From positions 62,001 through 126,000 of the forward strand of contig NZ_RZNB01000004.1 of assembly GCF_004078635.1 (NCBI RefSeq): a stretch of 64,000 bases of DNA. The letters are read 5' to 3'. The translations under genes were made by a program, and so were the position numbers. The notes under the pieces were generated by a model. The model saw only the letters and a list, made by a program, of their open reading frames with translations, was not told the origin of the DNA and did not search any database. Of the stretch, positions 1 to 9,366 are shown piece after piece (the stretch's first letter is position 1; the number at the start of each line of letters is the position of its first letter). Source of the stretch: Labedella phragmitis. Its GTDB lineage: Bacteria; Actinomycetota; Actinomycetes; Actinomycetales; Microbacteriaceae.

Positions 1-1
1 C

Positions 2-1582
2 GACGGCGATGAGAGCGCATTCGCGATGGCGGCGCAGAACGATCTCTACATGGCCCTCTACTCGTCGGACGGCACCCTCGTCGACACCTCGTGGGCGAAC
101 AACGATCGTCTCGCCCCCCGGATCTGGGAGCGGATCAAGTTCGATCAGGCCCTCGCGAGCGCCGATGCCGGCACGATCGTGACGACTCCGAGCGCCGTCG
201 GCAACACGGAGTTCCGCGGGCGTTTCGTCTCCGTGTACGCGCCCGGCTGCGATTCGTGCGCGCTCGTCTACGTCGCCGCGTCCATGCGGGGCACGGACAC
301 GATCGTCGCGACGTACCTCACGATCTTCTTCGGCCTGGGCCTCGGCGTCATCGTGCTCGGCGCCCTCCTCACGCGCGTTCTCGTGACCAACACGTTCCTG
401 CCCTTGCGGGAGGTCGAGCACACGGCCGCGCGGATCGCCGACGGCGATTTCAGTCAGCGCCTGTCCGGGGCGACACCGAACACCGAGGTCGGCCGCCTCA
501 ACCGATCGCTCAACACGATGCTCGCGCGAATCGACCGCGCCTTCCGAGATCGCGCGAGGGCGAACGAGCAGATGCGCCGTTTCGTCGGCGACGCGAGCCA
601 TGAACTCCGGACTCCGCTCGTCACGGTGCGCGGGTATGCAGAGCTCTACCGCATGGGTGCGCTCCAAAAGCCCGACGACGTCGCACAGGCGATGGAACGC
701 ATCGAAAAGGAGGCGATCCGGATGGGCGGGCTCGTCGAGGACCTGCTCGAGCTCGCCCGGCTCGACGAGACCAAGCCGCTGCGCCTCGAGCGCGTCGATC
801 TCACGCCCATCGCTCGCGACGCCGTCATGGACGCGCGCGCGGCCTCGCCGGGACGCGACGTCCGCGTCGTGATCGATTCCCCTCCTCCGCGCATCTTCCC
901 GGTTCGTTCCGCCGAGGACACCCCGGTCCAGGCACCGCCGCTTCCCACGATCGCCAAGACCCGCAGCGGAGCGACGACCGCGACGGGACCGATGGCCCTC
1001 GCCGCCGGCACCCTCGCGCGACTGCGATCGCGACGCCCCCGGAAGGGCCAGGAGGACGAGGAACAGCAGCTCACCCTCAACCCCATCGTGCACATGACCG
1101 GTCCGACGCCGGATGTCCCCGCCGTGGTCTTCGCCGAGGAGAACAAGCTCCGGCAGGTCGTCGCGAACCTCATGGGGAACGCGCTCCGGTTCACGCCGCC
1201 GGACTCGCCTCTCGAGGTGGGAGTCTCGGCGGACCCGATCGCGGGACGTGCCACGATCGCCGTCATCGATCACGGTGAGGGGATCCCGCTTCAGATCCGC
1301 GACAAGATCTTCCAGCGCTTCTGGCGGGCCGACTCCTCCCGCACACGAGAGACCGGCGGGAGCGGCCTCGGGCTCTCGATCGTCGCGTCCATCGTGGCCG
1401 CGCACCACGGCACGGTGACGGTCGTCGAGACGCCGGGCGGTGGAGCGACGTTCCGCGTCGAGTTGCCCCTCGCCACCCCGGCGCTCCCGGACGACCGCCC
1501 CGCCGGCACGGCGGTCGCAGGAGACATGTCGGCGACAGACCGCCCCGCCGGCACGGCCGCTCCTCGAGACCCGTCGGCCTGA
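2..1582 (+). CDS. Sensor histidine kinase, 5'-truncated by the window edge
   Basis: Membrane-bound two-component kinase that autophosphorylates on His and passes phosphate to a partner regulator, presumably encoded just upstream outside the window. The reading frame is open to base 2, so the true start is off-window; residues below count from the first visible Met (base 26). Order: end of an extracellular sensor domain with a CDSC cysteine pair, a transmembrane helix at about 91-120, HAMP, the HisKA box SHELRTPL with His192, then an ATPase domain with N box (MGNALRFTP) and G boxes (DHGEGI, GGSGLGLS). An unusual Pro/Ala/Arg-rich insert of about 70-80 residues interrupts the ATPase domain. The C-terminal tail repeats DRPAGTA, encoded by two exact 20-bp copies (1493-1512, 1538-1557). 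The target pathway cannot be told from sequence. Confidence 0.9.
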   Translation, partial: DGDESAFAMAAQNDLYMALYSSDGTLVDTSWANNDRLAPRIWERIKFDQALASADAGTIVTTPSAVGNTEFRGRFVSVYAPGCDSCALVYVAASMRGTDTIVATYLTIFFGLGLGVIVLGALLTRVLVTNTFLPLREVEHTAARIADGDFSQRLSGATPNTEVGRLNRSLNTMLARIDRAFRDRARANEQMRRFVGDASHELRTPLVTVRGYAELYRMGALQKPDDVAQAMERIEKEAIRMGGLVEDLLELARLDETKPLRLERVDLTPIARDAVMDARAASPGRDVRVVIDSPPPRIFPVRSAEDTPVQAPPLPTIAKTRSGATTATGPMALAAGTLARLRSRRPRKGQEDEEQQLTLNPIVHMTGPTPDVPAVVFAEENKLRQVVANLMGNALRFTPPDSPLEVGVSADPIAGRATIAVIDHGEGIPLQIRDKIFQRFWRADSSRTRETGGSGLGLSIVASIVAAHHGTVTVVETPGGGATFRVELPLATPALPDDRPAGTAVAGDMSATDRPAGTAAPRDPSA

Positions 1583-1778
1583 CATCCGGCCGACCAGCCG
1601 GTTCGTCCTCATCGTCACGGGCGCCTGCTCGACGGCTTCGGGAACCGACTGACCGTCACCAGGCCCGCGAGCAGCCGCCCTGTCCACCGCTCGAGACCCC
1701 ACGAGTCGTGGATCGCCCACGTCACCGTACCGTCGGTCCGTGCGCGCAGACCGTCTGCGTGCCATCGAAAGGGGTGTC

Positions 1779-2066
1779 ATGACGAGGTTCCAGGTCGACA
1801 GCGAGGCGGCGGCCGGTGTCGCCGCGAGCATGCGCGGCACGATCGAACGAGTCCGGTCCGAATGCGCGTCTCTCCACGCTCAACTCTCCGAGCTGCAGTC
1901 CTCGTGGACGGGGTCGGCGTCGGCGGCGTTCCAGGGCGTCGTCGGAGAGTGGCGGTCCACCCAGCAGCGCGTGGAGGAGTCCCTCACGAGCATCAACACT
2001 GCGTTGGACCGATCCGTGCAGAGCTACGTGGACGTCGAGCAGCAGAACGCCGCTCTCTTCCGCTGA
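1779..2066 (+). CDS. WXG100/ESAT-6-like secreted protein
   Basis: Small helical-hairpin protein of 95 aa of the WXG100 family, which is normally exported as dimers by type VII (ESX/Ess-like) secretion. The WTG turn sits mid-protein between two Ala/Ser/Gln-rich helices, as in EsxA/EsxB relatives. ATG at 1779 is chosen because a purine-rich GAAAGGGG lies 4-12 nt upstream; a GTG 39 nt earlier would add an atypical Arg-rich tail. No EccC ATPase or other secretion component is in the window, so any exporter is elsewhere. It stands alone, convergent with groEL. Confidence 0.85.
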   Translation: MTRFQVDSEAAAGVAASMRGTIERVRSECASLHAQLSELQSSWTGSASAAFQGVVGEWRSTQQRVEESLTSINTALDRSVQSYVDVEQQNAALFR

Positions 2067-2079
2067 CGGGCGGACGACG

Positions 2080-2115
2080 ACGGCGGGGCGCCTCCCGAAG
2101 GAGACGCCCCGCCGT
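2080..2115. terminator. Shared hairpin terminator, WXG100 gene / groEL
   Basis: An 11-bp GC stem (ACGGCGGGGCG with CGCCCCGCCGT) extended by CTCC/GGAG around a CGAA loop, with one C-A mismatch. It lies between the stop codons of two convergent genes, so it can serve both strands. T/G-rich sequence follows on the plus side. Confidence 0.75.
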
Positions 2116-2151
2116 TGTGTGGTGCTGAACGGTGTCAGCGACCGGTACGGA

Positions 2152-3833
<1,682 letters not shown>

Positions 3834-3840
3834 CACGATT

Positions 3841-3867
3841 CTGGCACTCTCGATCAGCGAGTGCAAG
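3841..3867 (-). promoter_or_regulatory. Second, degenerate CIRCE operator
   Basis: CTGGCACTC - 9 nt - GAGTGCAAG. The GCACTC/GAGTGC cores are intact, the spacing is canonical and the arms match at 8 of 9 positions. It lies 7 bp beyond the perfect CIRCE, giving tandem HrcA sites ahead of groEL. Confidence 0.8.
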
Positions 3868-3910
3868 CCAGCGGAAGGGCGATCACGGCGGCACTCGCGA
3901 GCGGAAACGA

Positions 3911-3944
3911 CGAACGCCGCCGACCCTGAGGTCGACGGCGTTCG
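3911..3944 (-). terminator. Hairpin terminator of the cold-shock gene
   Basis: Inverted repeat CGAACGCCGCCGACC / GGTCGACGGCGTTCG, 14 of 15 bp paired with a 4-nt loop, starting 25 bp after the csp stop codon. On the minus strand a short pyrimidine tail (CGTTTCC) follows. It also separates csp from the groEL promoter. Confidence 0.75.
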
Positions 3945-3968
3945 CAGGGCTCTCACCCCTTTCGGTGT

Positions 3969-4172
3969 CTATGCGAGACGGACCGACTCGGCTTGGGGAC
4001 CTTTCGCACCCGTCCCCACCTCGAAGACGACCTGCTGGCCTTCTTCGAGGACCTTGTAGCCGCTCATGTCGATCGCGGAGTAATGGACGAAGACGTCCTG
4101 TCCTCCACCGTCCACGGTGATGAATCCGTAGCCCTTCTCAGCGTTGAACCACTTCACGGTTCCGTTCGCCAT
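3969..4172 (-). CDS. cspA: Cold-shock protein (CspA family)
   Basis: Single-stranded nucleic-acid-binding beta-barrel of 67 aa, probably an RNA chaperone. Both RNP motifs are present: RNP1 KGYGFI at about residues 13-18 and RNP2 VFVHYS at about 27-32, after the typical NGTVKWFN start. A good GGGAG ribosome site precedes the ATG. The 284 bp upstream (4173-4456) hold no gene; they probably contain its promoter and a 5' leader, as is usual for csp genes, but I see no decisive element there. Confidence 0.97.
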   Translation of the reverse strand: MANGTVKWFNAEKGYGFITVDGGGQDVFVHYSAIDMSGYKVLEEGQQVVFEVGTGAKGPQAESVRLA

Positions 4173-4456
4173 GCCTTACTCCCATGTTGCTGTGTCTCAC
4201 GGCACTCGACTGTTGCCTATGCCGGGTCTGCCGCCGAGCGACGATCATGCGTGCGGCGCCGTCGTCGAACGGAGAGTGCAGCATGTGCGACCACTTCCAG
4301 ATAGTAGCCATGGGGCCCCGCCACGTACACGGAAAATCTGAAATGGTTACAGACCCTCAGCACCCCGGAAACGTGCGGGAAACACACATCGCGGGCAACG
4401 ACCCCTCGGGCCATGCGAGAGCGATGCCGGAGCCCGATGCAAGCGTGTCAGAGGGC

Positions 4457-5050
4457 TCAGCCGGCGGCGGGAGGCGTGTAGTCGCCGCCCAGGACGACGA
4501 CGAGCTGAAGGATCGGTTCCTCACCATCCTCCACGGGGATCGCGAACTCGTCGGAGAGCGTGATGCGGCCCACTCCGAGTCCTTCGGCGAGACCGCGGGC
4601 CGCGCCCTCCTGCGACGGGTCCTGGTAGTACACCGTCGTCGTCTCGACCGAGTCGTCGTCCGCATTGCTCACGGCGATGTTCTGCGACCAGCCCGCCGCG
4701 GAGAGCTGCTCGACTGCCTCGGCGGCGAGCCCGCTCGTCGACGTCCCGTTGAGCACCGTCACCATGGCCTCGGGGTCCACGACCGCCGGGGACGGAGCAG
4801 GGGTCGACGGCGCCTCGGACGCCGCTTGCGACTCCTCCTGCTGCGGGAACACCGCATCGAGGTCGAGGCGGTTCGTGATGAGCTGCAGGCCGACGATGCC
4901 GATCACCACGAGGACGACCGTCGCCGCGGCCGCCCAGGCGAAGCCCCGCAGGCGGCGTCCGCGCGGTTCGGGTGCACGGTGGGCACCGATCCGCACGGAG
5001 CCCGATGGACCCGTCACGTCGAAGCGGTCCTGGGGGTGGGTGGGGCTCAT
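4457..5050 (-). CDS. Membrane protein with LytR C-terminal domain
   Basis: Protein of 197 aa with a cytoplasmic N-terminus (PQDRFD, GAHRAPEPRGRR), one transmembrane helix (AWAAAATVVLVVIGIVGL, about residues 37-54), a Pro/Ser/Thr linker, and an extracellular LytR_C domain (MVTVLNGTSTSGLA... then VGRITLSDE). LytR_C domains occur at the end of cell-wall LCP ligases; free-standing ones like this have no defined reaction. I chose the ATG at 5050 because relatives, from memory, begin near the PxDRFD motif. A GTG at 5146 would overlap the upstream gene by 56 bp and lacks a ribosome site. It follows the DUF3263 gene in the same direction, probably as one operon. Confidence 0.75.
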   Translation of the reverse strand: MSPTHPQDRFDVTGPSGSVRIGAHRAPEPRGRRLRGFAWAAAATVVLVVIGIVGLQLITNRLDLDAVFPQQEESQAASEAPSTPAPSPAVVDPEAMVTVLNGTSTSGLAAEAVEQLSAAGWSQNIAVSNADDDSVETTTVYYQDPSQEGAARGLAEGLGVGRITLSDEFAIPVEDGEEPILQLVVVLGGDYTPPAAG

Positions 5051-5090
5051 TGCGTTGGCGACATCTTCCGGATCGTCGCTCCGCGAGCGG

Positions 5091-5393
5091 TCAGCTCGAG
5101 GAGCGGGGAGTTGAGCGTGCTGCTCGGGCGGCGGATCGAGCGTCACGGAGGCGTTGCAGCCTCTTCACGAGCATCGGATCGTAGACGAGGGCCTCGCGAC
5201 GGTCGATGAGCGCACCGAGAACTTGATAGTAGCGGGCCGATGACAGCGCGAACTCGGAACGGATCGCGTCCTCCTTGGCGCCGGCGTGCTTCCACCACTG
5301 CCGCTCGAAGTCGAGGATGGCGCGCTCGCGGTCGTCGAGGGCGTCGGCGCCGCGCTCGTCCGCCGGCCCGCCGGTCGTCTCTCTCGCGGCCAT
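5091..5393 (-). CDS. DUF3263 family protein
   Basis: Small basic protein of 100 aa with a conserved core, DRERAILDFERQWWKHAGAKEDAIR followed by ARYYQVLGALIDRREAL, typical of actinobacterial DUF3263 proteins. The helix pattern resembles a helix-turn-helix with a YYQ recognition segment, so DNA binding is possible but unproven. Ser/Arg/Ala-rich C-terminus. A strong GAGGAGGGCGAG ribosome site precedes the ATG. It is the first gene of a likely two-gene unit with the LytR_C protein, an arrangement I recall from other Microbacteriaceae. Confidence 0.85.
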   Translation of the reverse strand: MAARETTGGPADERGADALDDRERAILDFERQWWKHAGAKEDAIRSEFALSSARYYQVLGALIDRREALVYDPMLVKRLQRLRDARSAARAARSTPRSSS

Positions 5394-5546
5394 CTCGCCC
5401 TCCTCTCGGCCACATCCTAACCACGCGACATGTCCGGGAAGTTTCCGTCGGCGGCTCGTCGCCGAGTCCGTGTCCTTCCATGACGCACGGGGACCAACGC
5501 CGCCGTCGTGCTGTTGAATGGAGGAGGACACGAGGGAAGGACGACG

Positions 5547-5951
5547 ATGGCCAACGAAGTGAAGAAGAGCGACGCCGAATGGCGTGCCGAGCTGACGCCC
5601 GAGCAGTACGCCGTGCTCCGCGAGTCGGCGACGGAACGCGCATGGACGGGCGAGCTCCTCGACGAGAGCAGGGCAGGCCTCTACACGTGCGCGGCGTGCG
5701 GAGCGGAGCTGTTCAAGAGCGGGACGAAGTTCGACTCGGGCTGCGGCTGGCCGAGCTTCTACGAGTCCGTCGACCCCGAAGCGGTCACCCTCATCGAGGA
5801 CACCTCCCTCGGGATGGTGCGCACCGAGGTCCGGTGCGCCGCGTGCGACTCCCACCTCGGGCACGTCTTCGACGACGGCTTCGGCACCCCGACGGGTGAC
5901 CGGTACTGCATGAACTCGCTCGCGCTCGGCTTCACGCCCGCCGCCGAGTGA
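5547..5951 (+). CDS. msrB: Peptide-methionine (R)-S-oxide reductase MsrB
   Basis: Reduces methionine-R-sulfoxide in proteins, repairing oxidative damage in the cytoplasm; 134 aa. Diagnostic motifs are the two zinc CxxC pairs (TCAACG and RCAACD), the substrate block SGCGWPSFY and the catalytic cysteine in GDRYCMNSLAL. ATG at 5547 follows GGGAAGG at 5-6 nt; an upstream Met would add 13 residues with no family match. Its last bases overlap the next gene (GTGA), so msrB and the nitroreductase are co-transcribed. Confidence 0.97.
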   Translation: MANEVKKSDAEWRAELTPEQYAVLRESATERAWTGELLDESRAGLYTCAACGAELFKSGTKFDSGCGWPSFYESVDPEAVTLIEDTSLGMVRTEVRCAACDSHLGHVFDDGFGTPTGDRYCMNSLALGFTPAAE

Positions 5952-6529
5952 GCGGCTCGTCGGAAAGCGACCGCGAGAACCGCACGCCCGCGACGTTCGA
6001 GACGGTGCTCGAGGCCGTCGCGTCGCGCCGGTCGTGGTCGAGCGTCACTGACGACGCACCGACGCACGAGGAGCTCGCGCGCATGGTGGCCGCCGCCGGC
6101 CGCGTCGCCGACCACAGCTCTCTCCGCCCATGGCGCCTCATCGAGATGAGAGGCGACGCGCGGCTTCGGCTCGCCAAGGCGATCGCCAAGGCGTCGAAGG
6201 ACCGCAAGCCGTCGGACAAACCCCTGCGAGCGCCGCTCCTGATCGCTGTCGTCGTGACGGAGCAGAAGTCGCACAAGGTGCCGCGCTGGGAGCAGGAGGC
6301 CGTGGCGTCGGGGGTCGCCCACACACTGAGTCTGCTGCTCGACGCCGCCGGTTGGGGCGTGTTCTGGCGCACCGGGTGGTACACGCGAAGCAAACCGATG
6401 CGGAAGGCGCACCGCCTCGCGAAGAACGAGGAACTGCTCGGCTGGCTCTACGTCGGCGGCGTCCCGGAGCGGAAGCGCTCCGGCCCGCGACGTCCGGTCG
6501 AGCCGGAACGGTTCATCACCGTCCTCTGA
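5948..6529 (+). CDS. Nitroreductase-family protein
   Basis: FMN-dependent oxidoreductase-like protein of 193 aa. The N-terminal RRSWSSVTDDAP and SSLRPWRL blocks match the flavin-binding RxS region and the S/N-x-Q/R-P-W site of nitroreductases; the C-terminal half carries the GWGVFWRTG stretch and a GWLYVG motif. GTG start overlaps the msrB stop by 4 nt, the classic translational-coupling arrangement. Pairing with MsrB suggests a redox or detoxification role, but the substrate is unknown. Confidence 0.85.
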   Translation: MSGSSESDRENRTPATFETVLEAVASRRSWSSVTDDAPTHEELARMVAAAGRVADHSSLRPWRLIEMRGDARLRLAKAIAKASKDRKPSDKPLRAPLLIAVVVTEQKSHKVPRWEQEAVASGVAHTLSLLLDAAGWGVFWRTGWYTRSKPMRKAHRLAKNEELLGWLYVGGVPERKRSGPRRPVEPERFITVL

Positions 6530-6556
6530 CGCTCGTCGCCGAACGCGCGAGTCGCA

Positions 6557-7495
6557 TCAGCGCCGACGGACGCTCGCGATCGCCACGGCGACGAGGGCGA
6601 GCGCCGCCCCGGCCACGGTGGTCCAGTGCACTCCCCCGGCTCCGGGCACGACGAGGTCGAGAACGACGGCGCCGACGAGCTGACCGGCCACCGTCCCGAG
6701 ACCGAGGACGAGCAGCCCCGTGTGCGCGACGAGGAACGCCGAGACACCGATGAAGACGCAGCCGATCGCGCCGCCGATGTACAGGATCGGGTCGGTGGGG
6801 AGCGCCTCGGGGAGGCCGGCGGCGGCGAAGTGCACGAGCATCGCGACGACGAGCACGACCGTCCCGACCGTGAAGTTGATGAACGTCGCGGTGAGCGCGC
6901 TCGAGGACAGCTGACGCACGCGACCGTTGACCGCTTGCTGCCATCCGATGCCGATGCCGCCGAGGAGCGGCATGATCAGGAGGAGCAGCGGCTTGTCGCC
7001 GCCGAACTCGGTCGACACGGCCCAGCCGACGGCCACGAGGGCGAGCACCGATCCGATGACGCGCGCCGGCTCGAAGGGGACGACGCCGTGTGGTCCGAAC
7101 CCGATCCGGTCGAGCAGAAGCGATGACAGAGTCTGTCCCGCGACGATGGCGACGGTGAACAGGGCGACGCCGAGCGCCGCCGCCGCGAGCCCCTGGGACA
7201 GGACGAGGAAGGCCCCCGCCGCTCCCCCGGCGACTGTCCACCAGGGCACCGTCCTGTTCCGGAGGGCGTCGACGACGCGCCCGAGGCCCCGCCGACCCGT
7301 CGGCGAGAACGCCATGACGACCGAGAGGATCACGAGGCCCGACCCGAACGACACGGCTGCGGCGGCGAACCCGTCGTCGAGCGCCGTGCCGAGGGATCCG
7401 TTGATGCGCGCCTGGACGGCCACGAACGTTCCGGTGATGACGGCGAGGACGAGCCCCAGCCACTGCGGGAACGCCCGCTTCTCTGCTTCGGCCAT
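6557..7495 (-). CDS. DMT-superfamily permease (DUF606/YdcZ type)
   Basis: Integral membrane protein of 312 aa made of two homologous halves of about five helices each. The repeat is visible as FPQWLGLVLAVITGTFVAVQARINGSLG in the first half and LLLIMPLLGGIGIGWQQAVNGRVRQ in the second, the (Q)xxxNxxL signature of PF04657. A conserved HTGLLVLGLGTVAGQ motif lies near the C-terminus. Members are small-solute or metabolite transporters of unknown substrate. Monocistronic; its 3' end faces the nitroreductase gene across 27 bp. Confidence 0.85.
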   Translation of the reverse strand: MAEAEKRAFPQWLGLVLAVITGTFVAVQARINGSLGTALDDGFAAAAVSFGSGLVILSVVMAFSPTGRRGLGRVVDALRNRTVPWWTVAGGAAGAFLVLSQGLAAAALGVALFTVAIVAGQTLSSLLLDRIGFGPHGVVPFEPARVIGSVLALVAVGWAVSTEFGGDKPLLLLIMPLLGGIGIGWQQAVNGRVRQLSSSALTATFINFTVGTVVLVVAMLVHFAAAGLPEALPTDPILYIGGAIGCVFIGVSAFLVAHTGLLVLGLGTVAGQLVGAVVLDLVVPGAGGVHWTTVAGAALALVAVAIASVRRR

Positions 7496-7553
7496 GCGTC
7501 GGCGGCCCGTCCTTTCCTCGAGAGGCGTTCGTGCCCCGCGTCGCTCCTCGACC

Positions 7554-7964
7554 TCAGACGGCGGCCGCGCGCAGCTCTCCGAGCAGTCGCTCCACTCGTG
7601 ACTTGATGTCGTCGCGGATCACGCGGACCTCGTCGAGCGACTTGCCCTTCGGATCGTCGAGCTCCCAGTCCTCGTAGCGCTTGCCGGGGAAGATCGGGCA
7701 GACGTCGCCGCAGCCCATCGTGATGACGGCGTCGGACTCCCGCACCTGCTCCGTCGTCATGAGTTGCGGGACGGCCTGGGAGATGTCGATGCCCTCCTCG
7801 GCCATCGCCGCGACGGCGATCGGGTTGATGCTGTCGCCGGGCTCCGATCCCCCGGAGCGCACCTCGACGGCTCCGCCGGACAGCTCTCGCATGTAGCCGG
7901 CGGCCATCTGGGAGCGGCCGGCGTTGTGGATGCAGACGAACAGAACCACAGGCTTCTCGGGCAT
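7554..7964 (-). CDS. arsC: Arsenate reductase, low-molecular-weight phosphatase type
   Basis: Reduces arsenate to arsenite for export; 136 aa, LMW-PTP fold. The P-loop CIHNAGRS gives the CX5R signature (Cys11, Arg17). The second redox Cys region MGCGDVCPIFPGK and the DDPKGKSLDEVR stretch match thioredoxin- or mycothiol-linked ArsC proteins. The start at 7964 is supported by GAGGATC about 6 nt upstream; longer versions would run into tRNA-Thr. No ArsB/Acr3 exporter or ArsR is adjacent. Confidence 0.93.
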   Translation of the reverse strand: MPEKPVVLFVCIHNAGRSQMAAGYMRELSGGAVEVRSGGSEPGDSINPIAVAAMAEEGIDISQAVPQLMTTEQVRESDAVITMGCGDVCPIFPGKRYEDWELDDPKGKSLDEVRVIRDDIKSRVERLLGELRAAAV

Positions 7965-8003
7965 CGCGGTGATCCTCATTCCCAGGGGGTCCGATGTCGG
8001 ACA

Positions 8004-8079
8004 TGGAGCCGACTGCGGGACTCGAACCCGCAACCTACGCTTTACAAGAGCGTTGCGCTACCAATTGCGCCAAGTCGGC
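8004..8079 (-). tRNA. tRNA-Thr (anticodon TGT)
   Basis: Full cloverleaf read on the minus strand. Acceptor GCCGACT pairs with AGTCGGC; D arm GCGCAATTGGTAGCGC; anticodon stem ACGCT/AGCGT with loop CTTGTAA (TGT, reads ACA); T arm GCGGGTTCGAGTCCCGC. The 3' CCA is encoded (76 nt with CCA). Confidence 0.98.
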
Positions 8080-8129
8080 CGACGACCACCCATCCTAGCC
8101 ACTCGTGAGCGGCCGGACGAACGGACCGA

Positions 8130-9050
8130 TCAACCCTCCGGCTGCTCCGTCGGGCCGGGAGTCGGAGTCGGGGTCGGCGTCGCCGTCGAGTAGCTCTCGC
8201 TCGACGCCTGGAGGACGAACGCCCGGAACTCCTCCGTGTCCTCGAGCGATCCGGTGTACTGCCGCCCGTTCACGAGGATCGTCGGAGTCGCCTCGACCTT
8301 CGAGATGTTCGCATCGGCCAGCGGCCCGGTCGTCGCCCGCGTCGTCGCGGACTCGACCCAGCCGGCGAAGTCCTGATCCTCGATGCAGTCCTCGACGTCC
8401 GAGGCGCCGGCGGTCTCGGCGAGGGCGACGAGTTCGTCGTCGGTGAGTCCCGGCGTCCCTTCGGCGGGCTGATCCGCGAAGAGCGCGGAGTTGAAGGCCC
8501 AGAAGCTGTCAGGGGCCGAGTCGGCGACGCACGCCGCCGCGTTGGCCGCGCGCAGCGAGTACTGGGTACCGGCTGAGCGTCCCGCGAGGATCGCGATCGG
8601 ATGGATCTCCATGGTCGCGGCGCCCGAGTCGAGGAGGGACTCGATCTGGTCGGCGTTCGCGCGTTCGAAGTCTCCGCAGAAGGGGCAGAGGTAGTCGACG
8701 TACACCCGGATCTGTGCCACCGCCGGGTCCTCGGCCGTGGGCACGGGCTCGGCGCCCGCCTGAAGCGCATCGGTCCGCTGGGCGACGAGGCCCTGTCCGA
8801 TGACGATGCCGTCGCTCGCCATGTTGGCCGGCCCCTTCGTCGCGGGGCGGATCGACGAGACGACGATCACCGCGACGATCGCGACGACCGCGAGCACGGC
8901 GACGATGATGCCGCCCTGAAGGAGGACGCGATTGCGGATCTCCTTGCGCCGCTGGGCGGCGCGGAGCTCCTTCGCCTTCTCTCGGGCGGCCTCGCGGCGG
9001 TCGTTCTTGCTCACGGGCGTGTCGGGAGCGGCAGGTTCTCCGGTGGTCAT
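8130..9050 (-). CDS. Membrane-anchored DsbA/thioredoxin-like oxidoreductase
   Basis: Predicted extracytoplasmic disulfide oxidoreductase of 306 aa. A charged, lysine/arginine-rich cytoplasmic N-terminus precedes one transmembrane helix (IIVAVLAVVAIVAVIVVSS, about residues 47-66). The outer domain carries YLCPFCGDF with Cys122-P-F-Cys125, then a helical insert, and the cis-Pro loop in VEATPTILVNG, as in DsbA/DsbG-like DUF family PF13462. It ends in a low-complexity TPTPTPTPGPT tail. The start follows GAGGATCC at good spacing. It probably maintains disulfides in secreted proteins; no VKOR or DsbD partner is next to it. Confidence 0.9.
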   Translation of the reverse strand: MTTGEPAAPDTPVSKNDRREAAREKAKELRAAQRRKEIRNRVLLQGGIIVAVLAVVAIVAVIVVSSIRPATKGPANMASDGIVIGQGLVAQRTDALQAGAEPVPTAEDPAVAQIRVYVDYLCPFCGDFERANADQIESLLDSGAATMEIHPIAILAGRSAGTQYSLRAANAAACVADSAPDSFWAFNSALFADQPAEGTPGLTDDELVALAETAGASDVEDCIEDQDFAGWVESATTRATTGPLADANISKVEATPTILVNGRQYTGSLEDTEEFRAFVLQASSESYSTATPTPTPTPGPTEQPEG

Positions 9051-9366
9051 GGATCCTCGCTTTGACGACGTGACAGAGATGCGCGCCGATGCCCGATCGG
9101 GCCCGGCGCTCCTATCGATAGTAGGCCCGCGGCCTGAACGCGAGCCACGTCCCCCCTGAGCGCCGCCTCCGACCGCATCGCCCGGGCCGTGACGGCCGCT
9201 TCCCGCGTGTCCCCTCCCCGGGGGGAAGCGTGACATACTGGGGGAGCGCGACGAAGACGACGCGTGCGTTGCCGTACCCGGTCGAAGCACCCGCTTCATC
9301 GGCGGCCGCGCTTCCATTCACTCGGATCGTCCGGCACGTACCTGCCGGTGAAGGAGAAGACAGAAC
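9051..9366 (+). other. 316-bp intergenic region: promoter and structured leader of ugpC
   Basis: No open gene. A GC block (CCCCTCCCCGGGGGG) precedes a -10-like CATACT at 9234-9239. Downstream the leader has two short hairpins: GAAGC-ACCC-GCTTC (9284-9297) and CCGGCA-6 nt-TGCCGG (9331-9348), the second ending 3 nt before the AAGGAGAAG ribosome site of ugpC. A conserved msiK RNA motif has been described upstream of such ATPase genes in actinobacteria; whether this leader matches it cannot be decided by eye. Confidence 0.5.

Noticed and set aside
8965-9317. Longer version of the thioredoxin-like protein with 89 extra N-terminal residues
   Set aside because: The extension is Ser/Arg/Gly-rich and crosses the ugpC promoter region; the ATG at 9050 has a good ribosome site and gives a normal cytoplasmic tail plus anchor.
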